Shown: positions 52,191 through 61,971, counted from the stretch's first letter. The stretch is 64,000 nucleotides of DNA from Ancylomarina subtilis (GCF_004217115.1 NZ_SHKN01000002.1:1-64000), one strand, 5' to 3'. The notes: generated from the letters alone by a model not told the origin. Numbers and translations are program-made.

Positions 52191-53189
52191 ATGAGAAGAT
52201 TAGCATTGAGTATGCTTTTAGGACTGGCCTGTGTTTTTGTTGCTTGCCAATCGAATAAACTAAAAGTTGATGTGTCTGATATCGAGTTGGATATAAAAAT
52301 AGATCGATTTGAAACGGATTTGTTTGCTTTAAAAAAGAATGGATCACTTAATGAACTGAAAGAGAAATATCCAAAAGTATTAAAACTTTATTCAGAGAGG
52401 GTCATTGGTTTGGGCCAGGTTGAAGATCCAAACTTTCCCATATATCTGAATAAATTTCTCAACGATTCAACCATGAACCTTGTGGCAGATAGAATTGATT
52501 CTGTTTTTCCTAATTTGGATTCACAGGAGAACGAATTGACCGAAGGGTTTAAGCATCTTAAATACTATTATCCCAATAAAACGATACCTAAACTTTTTTC
52601 ACAGCTTTCGGGTTTTAACCAATCTATAGTTGTTGATGAGGGGCTGATTGGGGTGAGTTTGGATAAGTATCTAGGGAAGGATTGTGATTTTTATGCCTTT
52701 TTGAGTCGTCCTATATATTTACGTGAAAATATGACTCCCGAGCGGATTGCTCAGGATATTTTATTGGCTTATGGTTTGACTGAATTTCCTTTTAAAGCCA
52801 AAGCGCAGAATCTGATGGAGCAAATGATTTATCAGGGTAAAATCTTGTATTTCTTACAAGCCCTAATGCCGGAAAAAGCGGAATATGATATTATGAAATA
52901 CAGCCCTGAGGATTTGCAATGGTGTGTGAATAATGAGGCGCAAGTTTGGGCTTACCTGATTGAACAAAAACACCTGTTTAGTACAGAAAGCAGTATGCTT
53001 CGTAACTATATTCATGATGCCCCATTTACTACGGGTATGCCCCAAGAATCGCCCGGTCGTATTGGAACATGGATTGGATTGCAGATTGTGAAATCGTATA
53101 TGACCAAACATTCTGAAATAAGCTTACAGGATATGATGGCGAATAATGATTATGCAGCGATACTAAGAGAGTCAGCTTATCAGCCTTGA
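52191..53189 (+). CDS. gldB: Gliding motility lipoprotein GldB homologue
   Basis: A 332-residue exported lipoprotein; signal peptide LALSMLLGLACVFVAC with lipobox cysteine at residue 19 (FVAC). The body matches the GldB pattern: VSDIELDIKIDRFETDLFAL (about 28-47), LKYYYPNKTIPKLFSQLSGF, VVDEGLIGVSLDKYLGKDC and a late GRIGTWIGLQIVKSYM. GldB is required for gliding in Flavobacterium, though many non-gliding Bacteroidota keep it; its biochemical role is not settled. The formyl-THF cyclo-ligase gene starts 30 bases later. Its presence fits the T9SS type B and PorP/SprF genes at 34-38 kb. Confidence 0.88.
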   Translation: MRRLALSMLLGLACVFVACQSNKLKVDVSDIELDIKIDRFETDLFALKKNGSLNELKEKYPKVLKLYSERVIGLGQVEDPNFPIYLNKFLNDSTMNLVADRIDSVFPNLDSQENELTEGFKHLKYYYPNKTIPKLFSQLSGFNQSIVVDEGLIGVSLDKYLGKDCDFYAFLSRPIYLRENMTPERIAQDILLAYGLTEFPFKAKAQNLMEQMIYQGKILYFLQALMPEKAEYDIMKYSPEDLQWCVNNEAQVWAYLIEQKHLFSTESSMLRNYIHDAPFTTGMPQESPGRIGTWIGLQIVKSYMTKHSEISLQDMMANNDYAAILRESAYQP

Positions 53190-53219
53190 TAAATATTAAG
53201 AACAGAATATTATCCTATA

Positions 53220-53759
53220 ATGATAGATGAAGAAAAGAAGCGGATACGTAAAGAGATTCGTCAACTAAAAAATGCGATAAGCCTGGAAGAGAAAGTTCGC
53301 CGATCGAAGCTTATTCTGGATAAAGTTGAGCAATTACCCGAATTTATTTCTGCCAAAACAGTGATGCTCTATTGGGCTATGGACGATGAGGTTCAAACTT
53401 CTGATTTTGTAGTGAAGTGGGCAGCGAGCAAGCGTGTGATATTGCCCTGCGTGAATGGTAACGATCTCGATTTGCGAGTGTTTAGAGGCGAAGAAGATTT
53501 AGTTGCGGGTGAGAACTTTGGTATTCCTGAACCCTCAGGTGAACTCTTTTTGGATTATGATGAAATAGACTTAATTCTTGTTCCAGGGGTTGCTTTCGAT
53601 GTGGATAACAATCGAATGGGGAGGGGCAAAGCGTATTACGACAGGTTACTCTCAAGCCTTAAGGCATACAAGCTGGGTGTCTGTTTCGATTTCCAGCTAT
53701 TGCAGTCGGTACCAACCGATGAGCACGATATAAAAATGGATAGAATTGTTTCGGAATAA
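53220..53759 (+). CDS. 5-formyltetrahydrofolate cyclo-ligase
   Basis: Converts 5-formyl-THF into 5,10-methenyl-THF with ATP, returning this storage form to the folate pool. The 179 residues begin with a basic helix (KKRIRKEIRQLKNAISLEEK). They contain FISAKTVMLYWAMDDEVQT, VILPCVNG, the substrate-contact region FGIPEPSG, LVPGVAFDVDNNRMGRGKAYYDRLL (glycine-rich loop, about 118-142 in two parts), and GVCFDFQLLQSVPTDEHD. Length fits the family. It starts 30 bases after gldB and ends before a terminator, so gldB and this gene form an operon by location rather than by function. Confidence 0.93.
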   Translation: MIDEEKKRIRKEIRQLKNAISLEEKVRRSKLILDKVEQLPEFISAKTVMLYWAMDDEVQTSDFVVKWAASKRVILPCVNGNDLDLRVFRGEEDLVAGENFGIPEPSGELFLDYDEIDLILVPGVAFDVDNNRMGRGKAYYDRLLSSLKAYKLGVCFDFQLLQSVPTDEHDIKMDRIVSE

Positions 53760-53787
53760 TTTTTATTTAAAGAAGGCGTAGACATAA

Positions 53788-53815
53788 AGAAAGCCACGAT
53801 AATATCGTGGCTTTA
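53788..53815. terminator. Terminator between the cyclo-ligase gene and lpdA
   Basis: AAAGCCACGATA and TATCGTGGCTTT form a perfect 11-12 bp stem. T residues follow on both strands, better on the minus strand, so it probably serves both convergent genes. Confidence 0.75.
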
Positions 53816-53849
53816 CATTTATATAAATCTAATAATCTTTTCAGATATA

Positions 53850-55244
53850 CTAGATATGAATTACTTCATCATAGGCAGCTGCAGCAGCTTCCATCACCGC
53901 TTCACTCATAGTTGGGTGAGGATGAATAGCTTTGATTAACTCGTGACCTGTTGTTTCAAGTTTACGAGCAGTAACCAATTCTGCAATCATTTCAGTTACG
54001 TTAGCACCTACCATATGCGCTCCTAAAAGCTCACCATATTTCGCATCGAAAATTAATTTTACGAAACCTTCGTTGGCACCGGCAGCACTCGCTTTACCCG
54101 AAGCAGAGAATGGGAATTTACCCACCTTAATTTCGTGACCAGCATCTTTAGCAGCCTTCTCAGTTAATCCCATTGAAGCAACTTCAGGCGTTGTATAGGT
54201 ACAACCCGGAATTGTTGTGTAATCGATAGGTTCAACATGCATACCTGCGATTTTTTCAACACAACAGATGCCTTCAGCAGAAGCTACGTGAGCTAATGCA
54301 GGACCTGCTACGATATCACCAATCGCGTAAACGCCTTCAACATTTGTACGGAAATAATCATCAACAACAACACGTCCGTTTTCGGTTACAACACCAGCCT
54401 CTTCAAGACCAATATTTTCAGTATTAGGTGTAATACCTACAGCTGAAAGAACAATTTCACACTCGTGAACTTCAATTTCACCTTTTTTATTCTTGATGTT
54501 TACTTTTAGGTCACCTTCGGTTCCTTCAACAGACTCAACCGATGAGTTAACCATCACCTTAATTTTATTCTTTTTGAACGAACGTCCCATTTGTTTTGAA
54601 ACTTCTTCGTCCTCAATAGGAAGAATGTTTGGCATAAACTCAACCAAAGTAACCTGAGTTCCAAGGCTTGAGTAGAAGTATGCAAACTCAGATCCAATGG
54701 CACCAGAACCAACAACAATCATTGATTTAGGTAATTTTTCAAGGGTTAGAGCTTTACGATAACCAATAATAGTTTTACCATCCTGAGGCAAGTTTGGTAA
54801 TTCGCGAGAGCGAGCTCCTGTAGCTAAAATAATGTGCTTTGCCTCGTAGTTCGTTTTGCTACCATCTTCAGCCAAAACTTCCAGCTTTTTGTCAGCCGTC
54901 AGCTTACCAAAACCATTGATAACGGTAACCTTGTTCTTTTTCAATAAATATTGAATACCCGCACTCATTTTATTGGCAACGCCACGGCTACGCTCAACAA
55001 TTTTTTCAAAATCAGGCTTAATCTCACCTTCAACAGCGATACCATAATCAGCCGAATGCTTCATATAGTCGAATACCTGAGCTGATTTTAATAATGATTT
55101 GGTTGGGATACATCCCCAGTTTAAACAGATGCCACCAAGTTCGGCACGTTCAACTACGGCAACGTTCATACCCAATTGTGCACCTCTAATGGCGGCTACA
55201 TAACCTCCAGGTCCACTTCCTACTACTATTAAATCGTAAGTCAT
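53850..55244 (-). CDS. lpdA: Dihydrolipoyl dehydrogenase
   Basis: FAD-dependent E3 enzyme of 2-oxoacid dehydrogenase or glycine-cleavage complexes, re-oxidising dihydrolipoamide with NAD+. The 464 residues start with the FAD fold YDLIVVGSGPGGYVAAIRGA. The redox disulfide is in GGICLNWGCIPTKSLL (about 37-52). The NAD fold is MIVVGSGAIGSEFAYFYSSL (about 175-194), then VYAIGDIVAGPALAHVAS for FAD. The C-terminal active-site motif HPHPTMSEAVMEA has the His-Glu pair. The N in CLNWGC and the T in PTK are common variants. Single gene; no E1 or E2 gene is adjacent. Confidence 0.95.
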   Translation of the reverse strand: MTYDLIVVGSGPGGYVAAIRGAQLGMNVAVVERAELGGICLNWGCIPTKSLLKSAQVFDYMKHSADYGIAVEGEIKPDFEKIVERSRGVANKMSAGIQYLLKKNKVTVINGFGKLTADKKLEVLAEDGSKTNYEAKHIILATGARSRELPNLPQDGKTIIGYRKALTLEKLPKSMIVVGSGAIGSEFAYFYSSLGTQVTLVEFMPNILPIEDEEVSKQMGRSFKKNKIKVMVNSSVESVEGTEGDLKVNIKNKKGEIEVHECEIVLSAVGITPNTENIGLEEAGVVTENGRVVVDDYFRTNVEGVYAIGDIVAGPALAHVASAEGICCVEKIAGMHVEPIDYTTIPGCTYTTPEVASMGLTEKAAKDAGHEIKVGKFPFSASGKASAAGANEGFVKLIFDAKYGELLGAHMVGANVTEMIAELVTARKLETTGHELIKAIHPHPTMSEAVMEAAAAAYDEVIHI

Positions 55245-55373
55245 TTTTTATTTTTGTTGTTTAGTTTATTAATACATATTACGTTTTTCGATCTGTTTAT
55301 GATTCTGTGATTATAGAATCCCGATCTGATCTAAATTTGCTGCTAATTTATTAATTCTAATTCTAAATAACGC

Positions 55374-56210
55374 TTATTCGTCCACTTTTCTGCTTAGTTT
55401 TAAAAGACTTAATTGAACTATTTTGGCAATGATAAACAAAATAACGAATGAGAATATAATGGTTGCACCCGAAGGTACATTTAATTTGTAAGCCATGAAT
55501 AAGCCTAAAAGTGAGCCAATTATACCGAAGCTTATTGCTCCGAGAATCATTTTACCAAAATCCTGTGTAAACATATTGGCAATGGTTTGTGGAATGGTTA
55601 AAAATGAAATAACCAGTATGATTCCCACAACTTTGATATTTAAAACAATAGCCAAGGCTACTAAAGCAATCATCAGGTAGTTGAGAAATTGCACAGGTGC
55701 TTTATGTGTTTGTGCATAGGTTTCGTCAAAGGCCACATAAACAATGGGGCGCATCATTAGGGCAAAAACAGAAATGGTTAAAATACTTAAGCCTGAAAGC
55801 AGGTATAAGTCGAGACTCGATACGGTGAGAATACTACCAAATAAGAAACTCATAAGATTTGGGGCATAACCTGGAGTCATATAAATAAATATAATTCCCA
55901 ATGCCATTCCCAAAGCCCAAAGAATGCCTATGACTGAGTCCTGGCGCACATCTGTTTTTTTCGACACCCATTCGATACCCAATGCTGAAAAAACGCCGAA
56001 TACGGCTGCACCCAGTATAGGATTGAGCCCCAAAAACCAGGCAATTCCAATGCCTCCAAATGAAGCATGCGTTATACCACCACTGATAAATACGATACGG
56101 CGGGCAACGATATATGTCCCAATAATTCCACATGAAATGCTGGCTAAAATGGCTGCACCAATGGCATTCTGGAAGAAATTGTAGCTTAAAATGTCAATGA
56201 TTTCGTTCAT
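55374..56210 (-). CDS. Zinc/manganese-type ABC transporter, permease subunit
   Basis: A 278-residue inner-membrane permease with about eight to nine helices. It belongs to the ABC-3 family (ZnuB/MntB/TroC), recognised by IVARRIVFISGGITHASFGG (about 33-52), AVFGVFSALGIEWVSKKTDV and VVGIILVISFLTIPQTIANM. It imports Zn2+, Mn2+ or Fe2+ together with the ATPase 28 bases upstream and the binding protein beyond that. The metal cannot be fixed from the permease alone; the binding protein's histidine stretch suggests zinc. Last gene of the three-gene operon. Confidence 0.9.
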   Translation of the reverse strand: MNEIIDILSYNFFQNAIGAAILASISCGIIGTYIVARRIVFISGGITHASFGGIGIAWFLGLNPILGAAVFGVFSALGIEWVSKKTDVRQDSVIGILWALGMALGIIFIYMTPGYAPNLMSFLFGSILTVSSLDLYLLSGLSILTISVFALMMRPIVYVAFDETYAQTHKAPVQFLNYLMIALVALAIVLNIKVVGIILVISFLTIPQTIANMFTQDFGKMILGAISFGIIGSLLGLFMAYKLNVPSGATIIFSFVILFIIAKIVQLSLLKLSRKVDE

Positions 56211-56238
56211 GAATCTTTGATTTCAGATGGTCCGTGAT

Positions 56239-56976
56239 TTAATGTTTTTTCAAAACGCGATGGGGAACATCGCCATGAGTAATTAAATCGATCGGACAGT
56301 TGTATGTTTTGAGTTGCTCCTGATTGATGATGTTTGAATCGTGATAACACAAACTTCCGTTGACACATGCAATGGTTTTGACATGTGAGCTAATTGTGCC
56401 GATATCATGGGAAACCAAAATAATGGCCATGTGTTCGTTAAGTTTATCTAAAACCCCGTACAACTCCATTTCAAAATGACTGTCAACATAGGTGTCCGGT
56501 TCATCAAGAATCAGGATTTGAGGATTGGATATGATGGCTCGGCAAAGAAATACCCGTTGTAACTGGCCACCTGAAAGCTCTCCAATATTCTTATTCTTAA
56601 GATGAAGAATGCCCATTTGCTCCATTAATTCCTTAGCTTTCTTTTTATCTTCGGATTGATATCTGCCAAATAATTTTTTGTGTGACATCAATCCCGATAA
56701 AACAACTTCGCGGACAGAAATAGGAAATTTTTGATCGATGGTATTAATCTGAGGTAGGTATCCAATCAGATTGTCATCAATATTATTGAAATCGATACTT
56801 CCTTCAATGGGTTTGATCAAGCCTAAAATCACCTTTAGCAGAGTCGTTTTCCCCCCACCATTGGGGCCAATAATACCCAGGAAATCATTCTTCTTAACAA
56901 CGAGGTCAACGTTCTTTAAAACGATTTTGTTGTCGTAACCAGCATAAACAGACTTTAATTCAAGTAGTTTGGTCAT
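56239..56976 (-). CDS. Zinc/manganese-type ABC transporter, ATP-binding subunit
   Basis: A 245-residue ATPase powering metal uptake. Walker A is GIIGPNGGGKTTLLKVIL (about 35-52) with Gly in place of the usual Ser or Ala. The Q-loop is YLPQINTIDQKFPISV, the ABC signature ELSGGQLQRVFLCRAI (about 138-153), Walker B ILILDEPDTYVDSHFE, and the switch histidine is in ILVSHDIG. It is typical of the ZnuC/MntA group in length. It is the second gene, between binding protein and permease, all on the minus strand. Confidence 0.92.
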   Translation of the reverse strand: MTKLLELKSVYAGYDNKIVLKNVDLVVKKNDFLGIIGPNGGGKTTLLKVILGLIKPIEGSIDFNNIDDNLIGYLPQINTIDQKFPISVREVVLSGLMSHKKLFGRYQSEDKKKAKELMEQMGILHLKNKNIGELSGGQLQRVFLCRAIISNPQILILDEPDTYVDSHFEMELYGVLDKLNEHMAIILVSHDIGTISSHVKTIACVNGSLCYHDSNIINQEQLKTYNCPIDLITHGDVPHRVLKKH

Positions 56977-57095
56977 TTTTTTTCTTGTTGTTTTGAGATC
57001 AACTCACATTCTGAGTTCATACAAAATACGAAGTAATTCTCAGAAAATATGATTTTGGATTTAAACACGTGTTTTTGCGATTCGATATTAAGCCT

Positions 57096-57983
57096 CTATT
57101 GTTTTAGATAGCTTAAAATTCGATTCATCTCCGTTAACCAATCTTCACTTAAAGGATCAATTTGAATCAATTCAGCATCAATTTCTGCTGCTATGGTTTT
57201 GGCATTGTCAATATTGAATTGTTTTTGCAAGAAAATAATTTTGATCTGGTTTTTTTTAGCCAACTCAAGCATGTTTCTCATATGAGCTGGCGATGGTGCT
57301 TTACCATCGTGTTCAATTGAGATTTGAGTCAAACCGTAATCGCGGGCGATATACGAAAGTGCTGGATGGTAGATCATGAATGCTTTTGATGGCATTTGGC
57401 TAAAAATAGCTTCTGCTCCTTTATCCATGATGTTGATATCTGCCATCAACTTCATATAATTCATTGTGTATTCCTGTTTTTTTTCAGGTGCCAATTCAAC
57501 CAAAACCTTAAATGTATTTGCCACCAATTGCTTTGCCGTTTTAGGTGATGACCAAACATGCGGATCAATCCCGCCTTCATGCACATGATCGCCATGACGA
57601 AATTCGGGGCCGCGAATAAATTCAATTCCCTCAGAAATATCGATACTTTTAATTTGAGAATTCCCTTCAAATAATTTGTTTAACCAAGCCTTTTCGAAAG
57701 GAATGTGACCGATTTTTAAATACAAGGATGATTGAGACATTTCCTGCATTTGTTTCGGAGTTGGCTCATAGCTAGCCGGACTTGCTCCTGGAGGAATAAG
57801 TACATTTACTTTGAAATCTTCTCCGGCAATACGTTCTATAAAGTATTTTTGAGGAAGAATACTGACCGAAATCAGCTTATTATCAACTTTGTTTTGTTTA
57901 GAATTACAAGCCTGAAATCCCAAAGAAATCCCCAGGCATAGTATTAGTAGAGTGATTTTGTTCATTTGATTTTGATTCTTCAA
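57096..57983 (-). CDS. Zinc/manganese-type ABC transporter, substrate-binding lipoprotein
   Basis: A 295-residue periplasmic metal-binding lipoprotein. The lipobox is LGFQAC (about residue 26), tethering it to the membrane. ZnuA/PsaA-type features: SVLPQKYFIERIAGEDFKVN, VLIPPGASPASYEPTPKQMQ, and a short histidine-rich loop HGDHVHEGGIDPHVW (about 130-145) that in zinc binders gathers metal. Metal ligands are expected at H in DPHVW, H in MIYHPALSYIA, and E/H in ISIEHDGKAP. A second possible start, ATG 57965, would shorten the signal by six residues. First gene of the operon, 63 bases after uvrA, with its own promoter element and an overlapping palindrome. Confidence 0.9.
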   Translation of the reverse strand: MKNQNQMNKITLLILCLGISLGFQACNSKQNKVDNKLISVSILPQKYFIERIAGEDFKVNVLIPPGASPASYEPTPKQMQEMSQSSLYLKIGHIPFEKAWLNKLFEGNSQIKSIDISEGIEFIRGPEFRHGDHVHEGGIDPHVWSSPKTAKQLVANTFKVLVELAPEKKQEYTMNYMKLMADINIMDKGAEAIFSQMPSKAFMIYHPALSYIARDYGLTQISIEHDGKAPSPAHMRNMLELAKKNQIKIIFLQKQFNIDNAKTIAAEIDAELIQIDPLSEDWLTEMNRILSYLKQ

Positions 57984-58003
57984 TTTAGAATAGTTTCAAA
58001 TAA

Positions 58004-58022
58004 CAAATGTAAAATATTTTAC
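58004..58022 (-). promoter_or_regulatory. Promoter element and palindromic operator-like site of the metal transporter operon
   Basis: The minus strand carries TACATTTG (58004-58011), a TAnnTTTG match, about 20-40 bases before the start codon. Directly upstream and overlapping by three bases is GTAAAATATTTTAC (58009-58022), a perfect 14-bp palindrome. Its place over the promoter spacer fits a repressor site, for example for a metal-sensing regulator, but no family consensus was matched. Confidence 0.5.
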
Positions 58023-58046
58023 TCAATTAGCAATCGCAGAATCTAA

Positions 58047-60905
58047 TTAAAGCAACTCTTCCTTAAGAAATTTTGCTGTAAAGGATTCTTTGCATTTTAC
58101 GACTTTCTCCGGAGTGCCGTAACACAAGACTTGACCTCCATTTCGACCGCCTTCGGGTCCAATATCAATAAGGTGATCTGCGACCTTAATTACATCCATA
58201 TTGTGCTCAATGACGATTACTGTATTGCCTTTGTTTACTAAGCGATCAAGGACCTCAAGCAGGACACGTATGTCTTCAAAATGCAAACCCGTTGTGGGTT
58301 CATCCAGAATATAAAGGGTCTGACCTGTATCGCGTTTTGCAAGTTCAGTGGCAAGTTTAACGCGTTGTGATTCGCCACCGGATAGAGTTGTAGATGGTTG
58401 TCCTAATGTGATATAGCCCAGGCCAACGTCCTGCAAAACTTTTAGTTTAGGCAGAATAGCCGGAATGTTTTCAAAGAATTTAACCGCTTGATTGATGGTC
58501 ATATCTAAAACATCGCCAATTGATTTTCCTTTGTATCTGACTTCAAGGGTTTCGCGGTTGTAGCGTTTTCCGTTACACTCATCACAATGAACGTAAACAT
58601 CAGGCAGGAAATTCATTTCGATGGCACGAACGCCAGCTCCCTGACAAGTTTCGCAACGTCCACCTTTTACATTAAATGAAAATCGACCCGCTTTATAGCC
58701 TCGAATTTGAGACTCGGGTAGTTTCTCGAAAAGCTTACGAATATCACCAAAAACATTGGTGTAGGTTGCCGGATTTGAACGCGGGGTTTTCCCCAATGGC
58801 GCCTGATTCACTTCCACAACCTTGTCGATATGCTCTATCCCTTTAATTTTCTCGTAGCTTAAAGGATCTTTAACTGATCGGTAAAAATGCTGAGAAAGAA
58901 TAGGTTGCAGGGTACCATTAATTAAACTCGATTTTCCACTTCCCGAAACACCTGTAACACAGATGAATTGTCCCAGTGGGAAACTAACATCCACATTTTT
59001 TAGGTTATTTCCTTTACAACCCATTAGTTTGATGGCTTTACCGTTTCCTTTTCTACGCTCTGTCGGAACCTGAATTTCTTTTTCACCGTTGATGTATTGC
59101 GATGTTAAGCTATTTCCTTTTAGCATTTTATCAGGCGTACCGGCAAAAACAACTTCTCCGCCATGTTTTCCCGCAAATGGCCCCATGTCCACAACATAGT
59201 CTGCGGATTGAATCATATCCTTATCGTGCTCAACCACGACAACAGAATTCCCGGAATCACGCAGTTGGCGTAGGGATTGAATCAATTTTTGATTGTCCCT
59301 CTGGTGTAAACCAATACTGGGTTCATCGAGAATATAAAGAACATTTACCAGTTGGGAACCGATTTGTGTTGCCAGTCGGATTCGTTGTGATTCACCTCCC
59401 GAAAGGCTTATTGAACTTCGGTTTAGTGATAAATACTCCAAGCCGACATCAAGAAGGAACTCCAGTCGATCGCGGATTTCTTTTAAAACTTCACTCGCTA
59501 TTTTGAGTTGTTTGCTACTTAAGTGTGCTTCTACTTCAGAAAACCATTCGCTCAAAAGACTCAGATCCATTTGAGCCAAATCGGTAATGTTCTTATCGTG
59601 TATTCTGAAATAAAGCGATTCTTTCTTTAAACGTTGCCCTTCACAAGTTGGACAAAGGGTATTCTTTATGAATTGTTCGGCCCACTTTTTTGCCTTTTTC
59701 GAAGTGGTACTGCTTTCCTGATTTGAGATATATTTCAGAACCCCATCAAAACTTAAAAAGTAGTTTGAAGAACTTCCCAGAGGTGTATTTTCAAGCTTGA
59801 ATGTTTCACTTGAACCATCAAGAATAATGCTTAAAGCTTCTTCAGGAATATCTTTGATTGCGGTTTTTAAATCGAAATTGTACTTGCGGGCAATGGCTTC
59901 AATTTGCCAAAATATCAAGCTATTCTTGTATTTTCCCAATGGAACAATTCCGCCTGAATGGATGCTGATACTGTCATCTGGAATGATTTTTTCAATATCG
60001 ATGGCACTAATTCGACCCAGGCCCTTACATTTTGGGCATGCTCCGTGTGGGGAATTGAAAGAAAAACTGTGTGGTGCAGGCGTGTTGTATGAAAGTCCTG
60101 TGCTTGGGCACATCAGTAAGCGGCTGTAATATTTAACTTCTTCACTATCCTTGTCCATGATCATGGTAATGCCTTTACCATGTTTCATAGCTGTCTGGAT
60201 CGATTCTTTCAGACGCTTGTCACCAACTTCATCCACCACCAATTTGTCAATTAGAATTTCAATGGTGTGGCTTTTATAGCGATCCACTTTAAAACCGTGA
60301 AGCAATTCCACGATTTCGCCATCGACACGAGCATATAGAAATCCTTTTTTTCTAATTTGCTCGAACAGTTCTTTGTAGTGACCTTTTCGTCCCTTAACAA
60401 TCGGGGCCAGAATATAAATACGTTTTTCGTTGAATTTATTGTAGATCAGGTCGATGATTTGCTCATCGGTATACTTGACCATTTTCTCGCCTGTTTCGTA
60501 CGAATAGGCAACACTGGCTCTGGCAAAAAGTAATCGAAGAAAGTCGTAAAGCTCCGTGATGGTACCGACTGTAGAGCGTGGGTTTTTGTTTGTCGTTTTT
60601 TGTTCGATGGCGATAACAGGACTCAGCCCCGTTATTTTATCCACATCCGGGCGTTCCATTCCACCAAGGAACTGACGCGCATAAGCCGAGAAGGTTTCGA
60701 TGTATCGGCGTTGGCCTTCTGCATAAATTGTATCGAAAGCCAATGATGATTTTCCACTACCGCTTAAACCGGTAATAACCGATAATTGGTTACGTGGAAT
60801 GCTAACATCAATATCTTTAAGATTATGAACTCTGGCTCCAAGAACATCAATGTTCTCTGTTTCCAAAATTTCATTTGAAACGGTTTGCTTAGCTTTATCT
60901 TTCAA
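58047..60905 (-). CDS. uvrA: UvrABC nucleotide excision repair, subunit A
   Basis: ATPase that finds bulky DNA damage and loads UvrB. The 952 residues contain two ABC ATPase units. The first has Walker A VITGLSGSGKSSLAF (about 43-57) and signature SLSGGESQRIRLATQIG. The second has Walker A CVTGVSGSGKSSLING and signature TLSGGESQRVKLATELA. A zinc finger is present as CPKCKGLG (about 297) and another as CETCQGAGVRAIEM followed by CDECNG. These are the hallmarks of UvrA. Length is normal (about 940-960). UvrB is not next to it, and the gene is upstream of the metal transporter operon on the same strand. Confidence 0.96.
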   Translation of the reverse strand: MKDKAKQTVSNEILETENIDVLGARVHNLKDIDVSIPRNQLSVITGLSGSGKSSLAFDTIYAEGQRRYIETFSAYARQFLGGMERPDVDKITGLSPVIAIEQKTTNKNPRSTVGTITELYDFLRLLFARASVAYSYETGEKMVKYTDEQIIDLIYNKFNEKRIYILAPIVKGRKGHYKELFEQIRKKGFLYARVDGEIVELLHGFKVDRYKSHTIEILIDKLVVDEVGDKRLKESIQTAMKHGKGITMIMDKDSEEVKYYSRLLMCPSTGLSYNTPAPHSFSFNSPHGACPKCKGLGRISAIDIEKIIPDDSISIHSGGIVPLGKYKNSLIFWQIEAIARKYNFDLKTAIKDIPEEALSIILDGSSETFKLENTPLGSSSNYFLSFDGVLKYISNQESSTTSKKAKKWAEQFIKNTLCPTCEGQRLKKESLYFRIHDKNITDLAQMDLSLLSEWFSEVEAHLSSKQLKIASEVLKEIRDRLEFLLDVGLEYLSLNRSSISLSGGESQRIRLATQIGSQLVNVLYILDEPSIGLHQRDNQKLIQSLRQLRDSGNSVVVVEHDKDMIQSADYVVDMGPFAGKHGGEVVFAGTPDKMLKGNSLTSQYINGEKEIQVPTERRKGNGKAIKLMGCKGNNLKNVDVSFPLGQFICVTGVSGSGKSSLINGTLQPILSQHFYRSVKDPLSYEKIKGIEHIDKVVEVNQAPLGKTPRSNPATYTNVFGDIRKLFEKLPESQIRGYKAGRFSFNVKGGRCETCQGAGVRAIEMNFLPDVYVHCDECNGKRYNRETLEVRYKGKSIGDVLDMTINQAVKFFENIPAILPKLKVLQDVGLGYITLGQPSTTLSGGESQRVKLATELAKRDTGQTLYILDEPTTGLHFEDIRVLLEVLDRLVNKGNTVIVIEHNMDVIKVADHLIDIGPEGGRNGGQVLCYGTPEKVVKCKESFTAKFLKEELL

Positions 60906-60984
60906 TCTACAATCTCCTTATGCTTTATATGGTCTCAATTCTCTCAAGGCTAGGTAAACTCCATTGGGTCTAAATTGCCACCCT

Positions 60985-61971
60985 CTAGTTCTTTTTTTCT
61001 TGAGACGTTTTGTATTCAGAAAATGCAAAATTAATATATCCTTTGGCAGGAAGTGTAATTTCGTACTCTTTTTTATATTTATTTGTGAGATAGGGCTTTC
61101 TAAGCCAGGGATTAAAGAATTTCAAAAGTTTGTAATTGACCCCATTTTCTTTAGCAAAAAGAGCAAAATCCTTAATCCCGGTTTTAATTTTAAGCTTGCG
61201 GGTCGGAATATTTGGGTATAGATCACACTCGCGAAACTTGAAGCCGAAATTCTGAGGATTTTCCATAATGAGTTTTGCAGCTACAATTCGGAACATGTAA
61301 CGAGCCGATTCCTCGCCTAGTAATAAATCGTAATAATTTCCTGCATCCTGAAGTTTCATTTGTGATAAAATATGCGAACGTCCTGCATTATAGGAGGCCG
61401 CAACCAAAGACCATGAACCGAATTTTTCGTAAGAATCTTTTAAATATTTACAAGCAGCATAGGTTGATTTCTCAATATTGTAACGTTCGTCAATTTCTTT
61501 GTTCACTTCCAGTTTATAGTCTTTAGCCGTTGGAGCCATAAATTGCCACACACCAACAGCGCCAGCTGGAGAAACAACTGTAGGTATTAAGCCACTTTCA
61601 ATTAAGGCTAGATATTTAAAATCGTCGGGAACATTTTCTTTTTTAAGAATGGGTTCTATTATTGGGAAATAGCGGTTGGCTCGTTTTAAAAACAGTAGGG
61701 TTTGCGATTGCCAATAGGTGTTTACGAGTAATTCTCTATCAAGGGATTCTTTTACATCCCAGCGATCAAGAGGAACTTCTTCCTCTGCAAACTGAAGCTG
61801 GTTGGGAATTTGGATCGCATAGACATTATACTTGTCCATATATTCAGTTCCAATATGTTCGTTATTGTCATCTGACAATATTGAGTAATTAAACAACTGA
61901 GCCACGACATAACCACAGGCCAGCAGGGCAAGGGTAAGTAATATATTTTTTGTGATATTATTTTTGAACAT
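60985..61971 (-). CDS. Lytic transglycosylase, SLT-domain
   Basis: A 328-residue membrane-anchored peptidoglycan lytic transglycosylase. The N-terminal membrane segment is about 9-28 (NILLTLALLACGYVVAQLFN). The SLT domain follows at about 110-250: YLALIESGLIPTVVSPAGAVG with the catalytic Glu in ALIESG, GVWQFMAPTAKDY, YAACKYLKDSYEKFGSWSLV and AASYNAGRSHI. A C-terminal segment of about 70 residues (NGVNYKLLKFFNPWLRKPYL) may bind substrate. It cleaves the glycan between MurNAc and GlcNAc with anhydro-MurNAc formation. It lies 79 bases upstream of uvrA, on the same strand. Confidence 0.9.
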   Translation of the reverse strand: MFKNNITKNILLTLALLACGYVVAQLFNYSILSDDNNEHIGTEYMDKYNVYAIQIPNQLQFAEEEVPLDRWDVKESLDRELLVNTYWQSQTLLFLKRANRYFPIIEPILKKENVPDDFKYLALIESGLIPTVVSPAGAVGVWQFMAPTAKDYKLEVNKEIDERYNIEKSTYAACKYLKDSYEKFGSWSLVAASYNAGRSHILSQMKLQDAGNYYDLLLGEESARYMFRIVAAKLIMENPQNFGFKFRECDLYPNIPTRKLKIKTGIKDFALFAKENGVNYKLLKFFNPWLRKPYLTNKYKKEYEITLPAKGYINFAFSEYKTSQEKKN

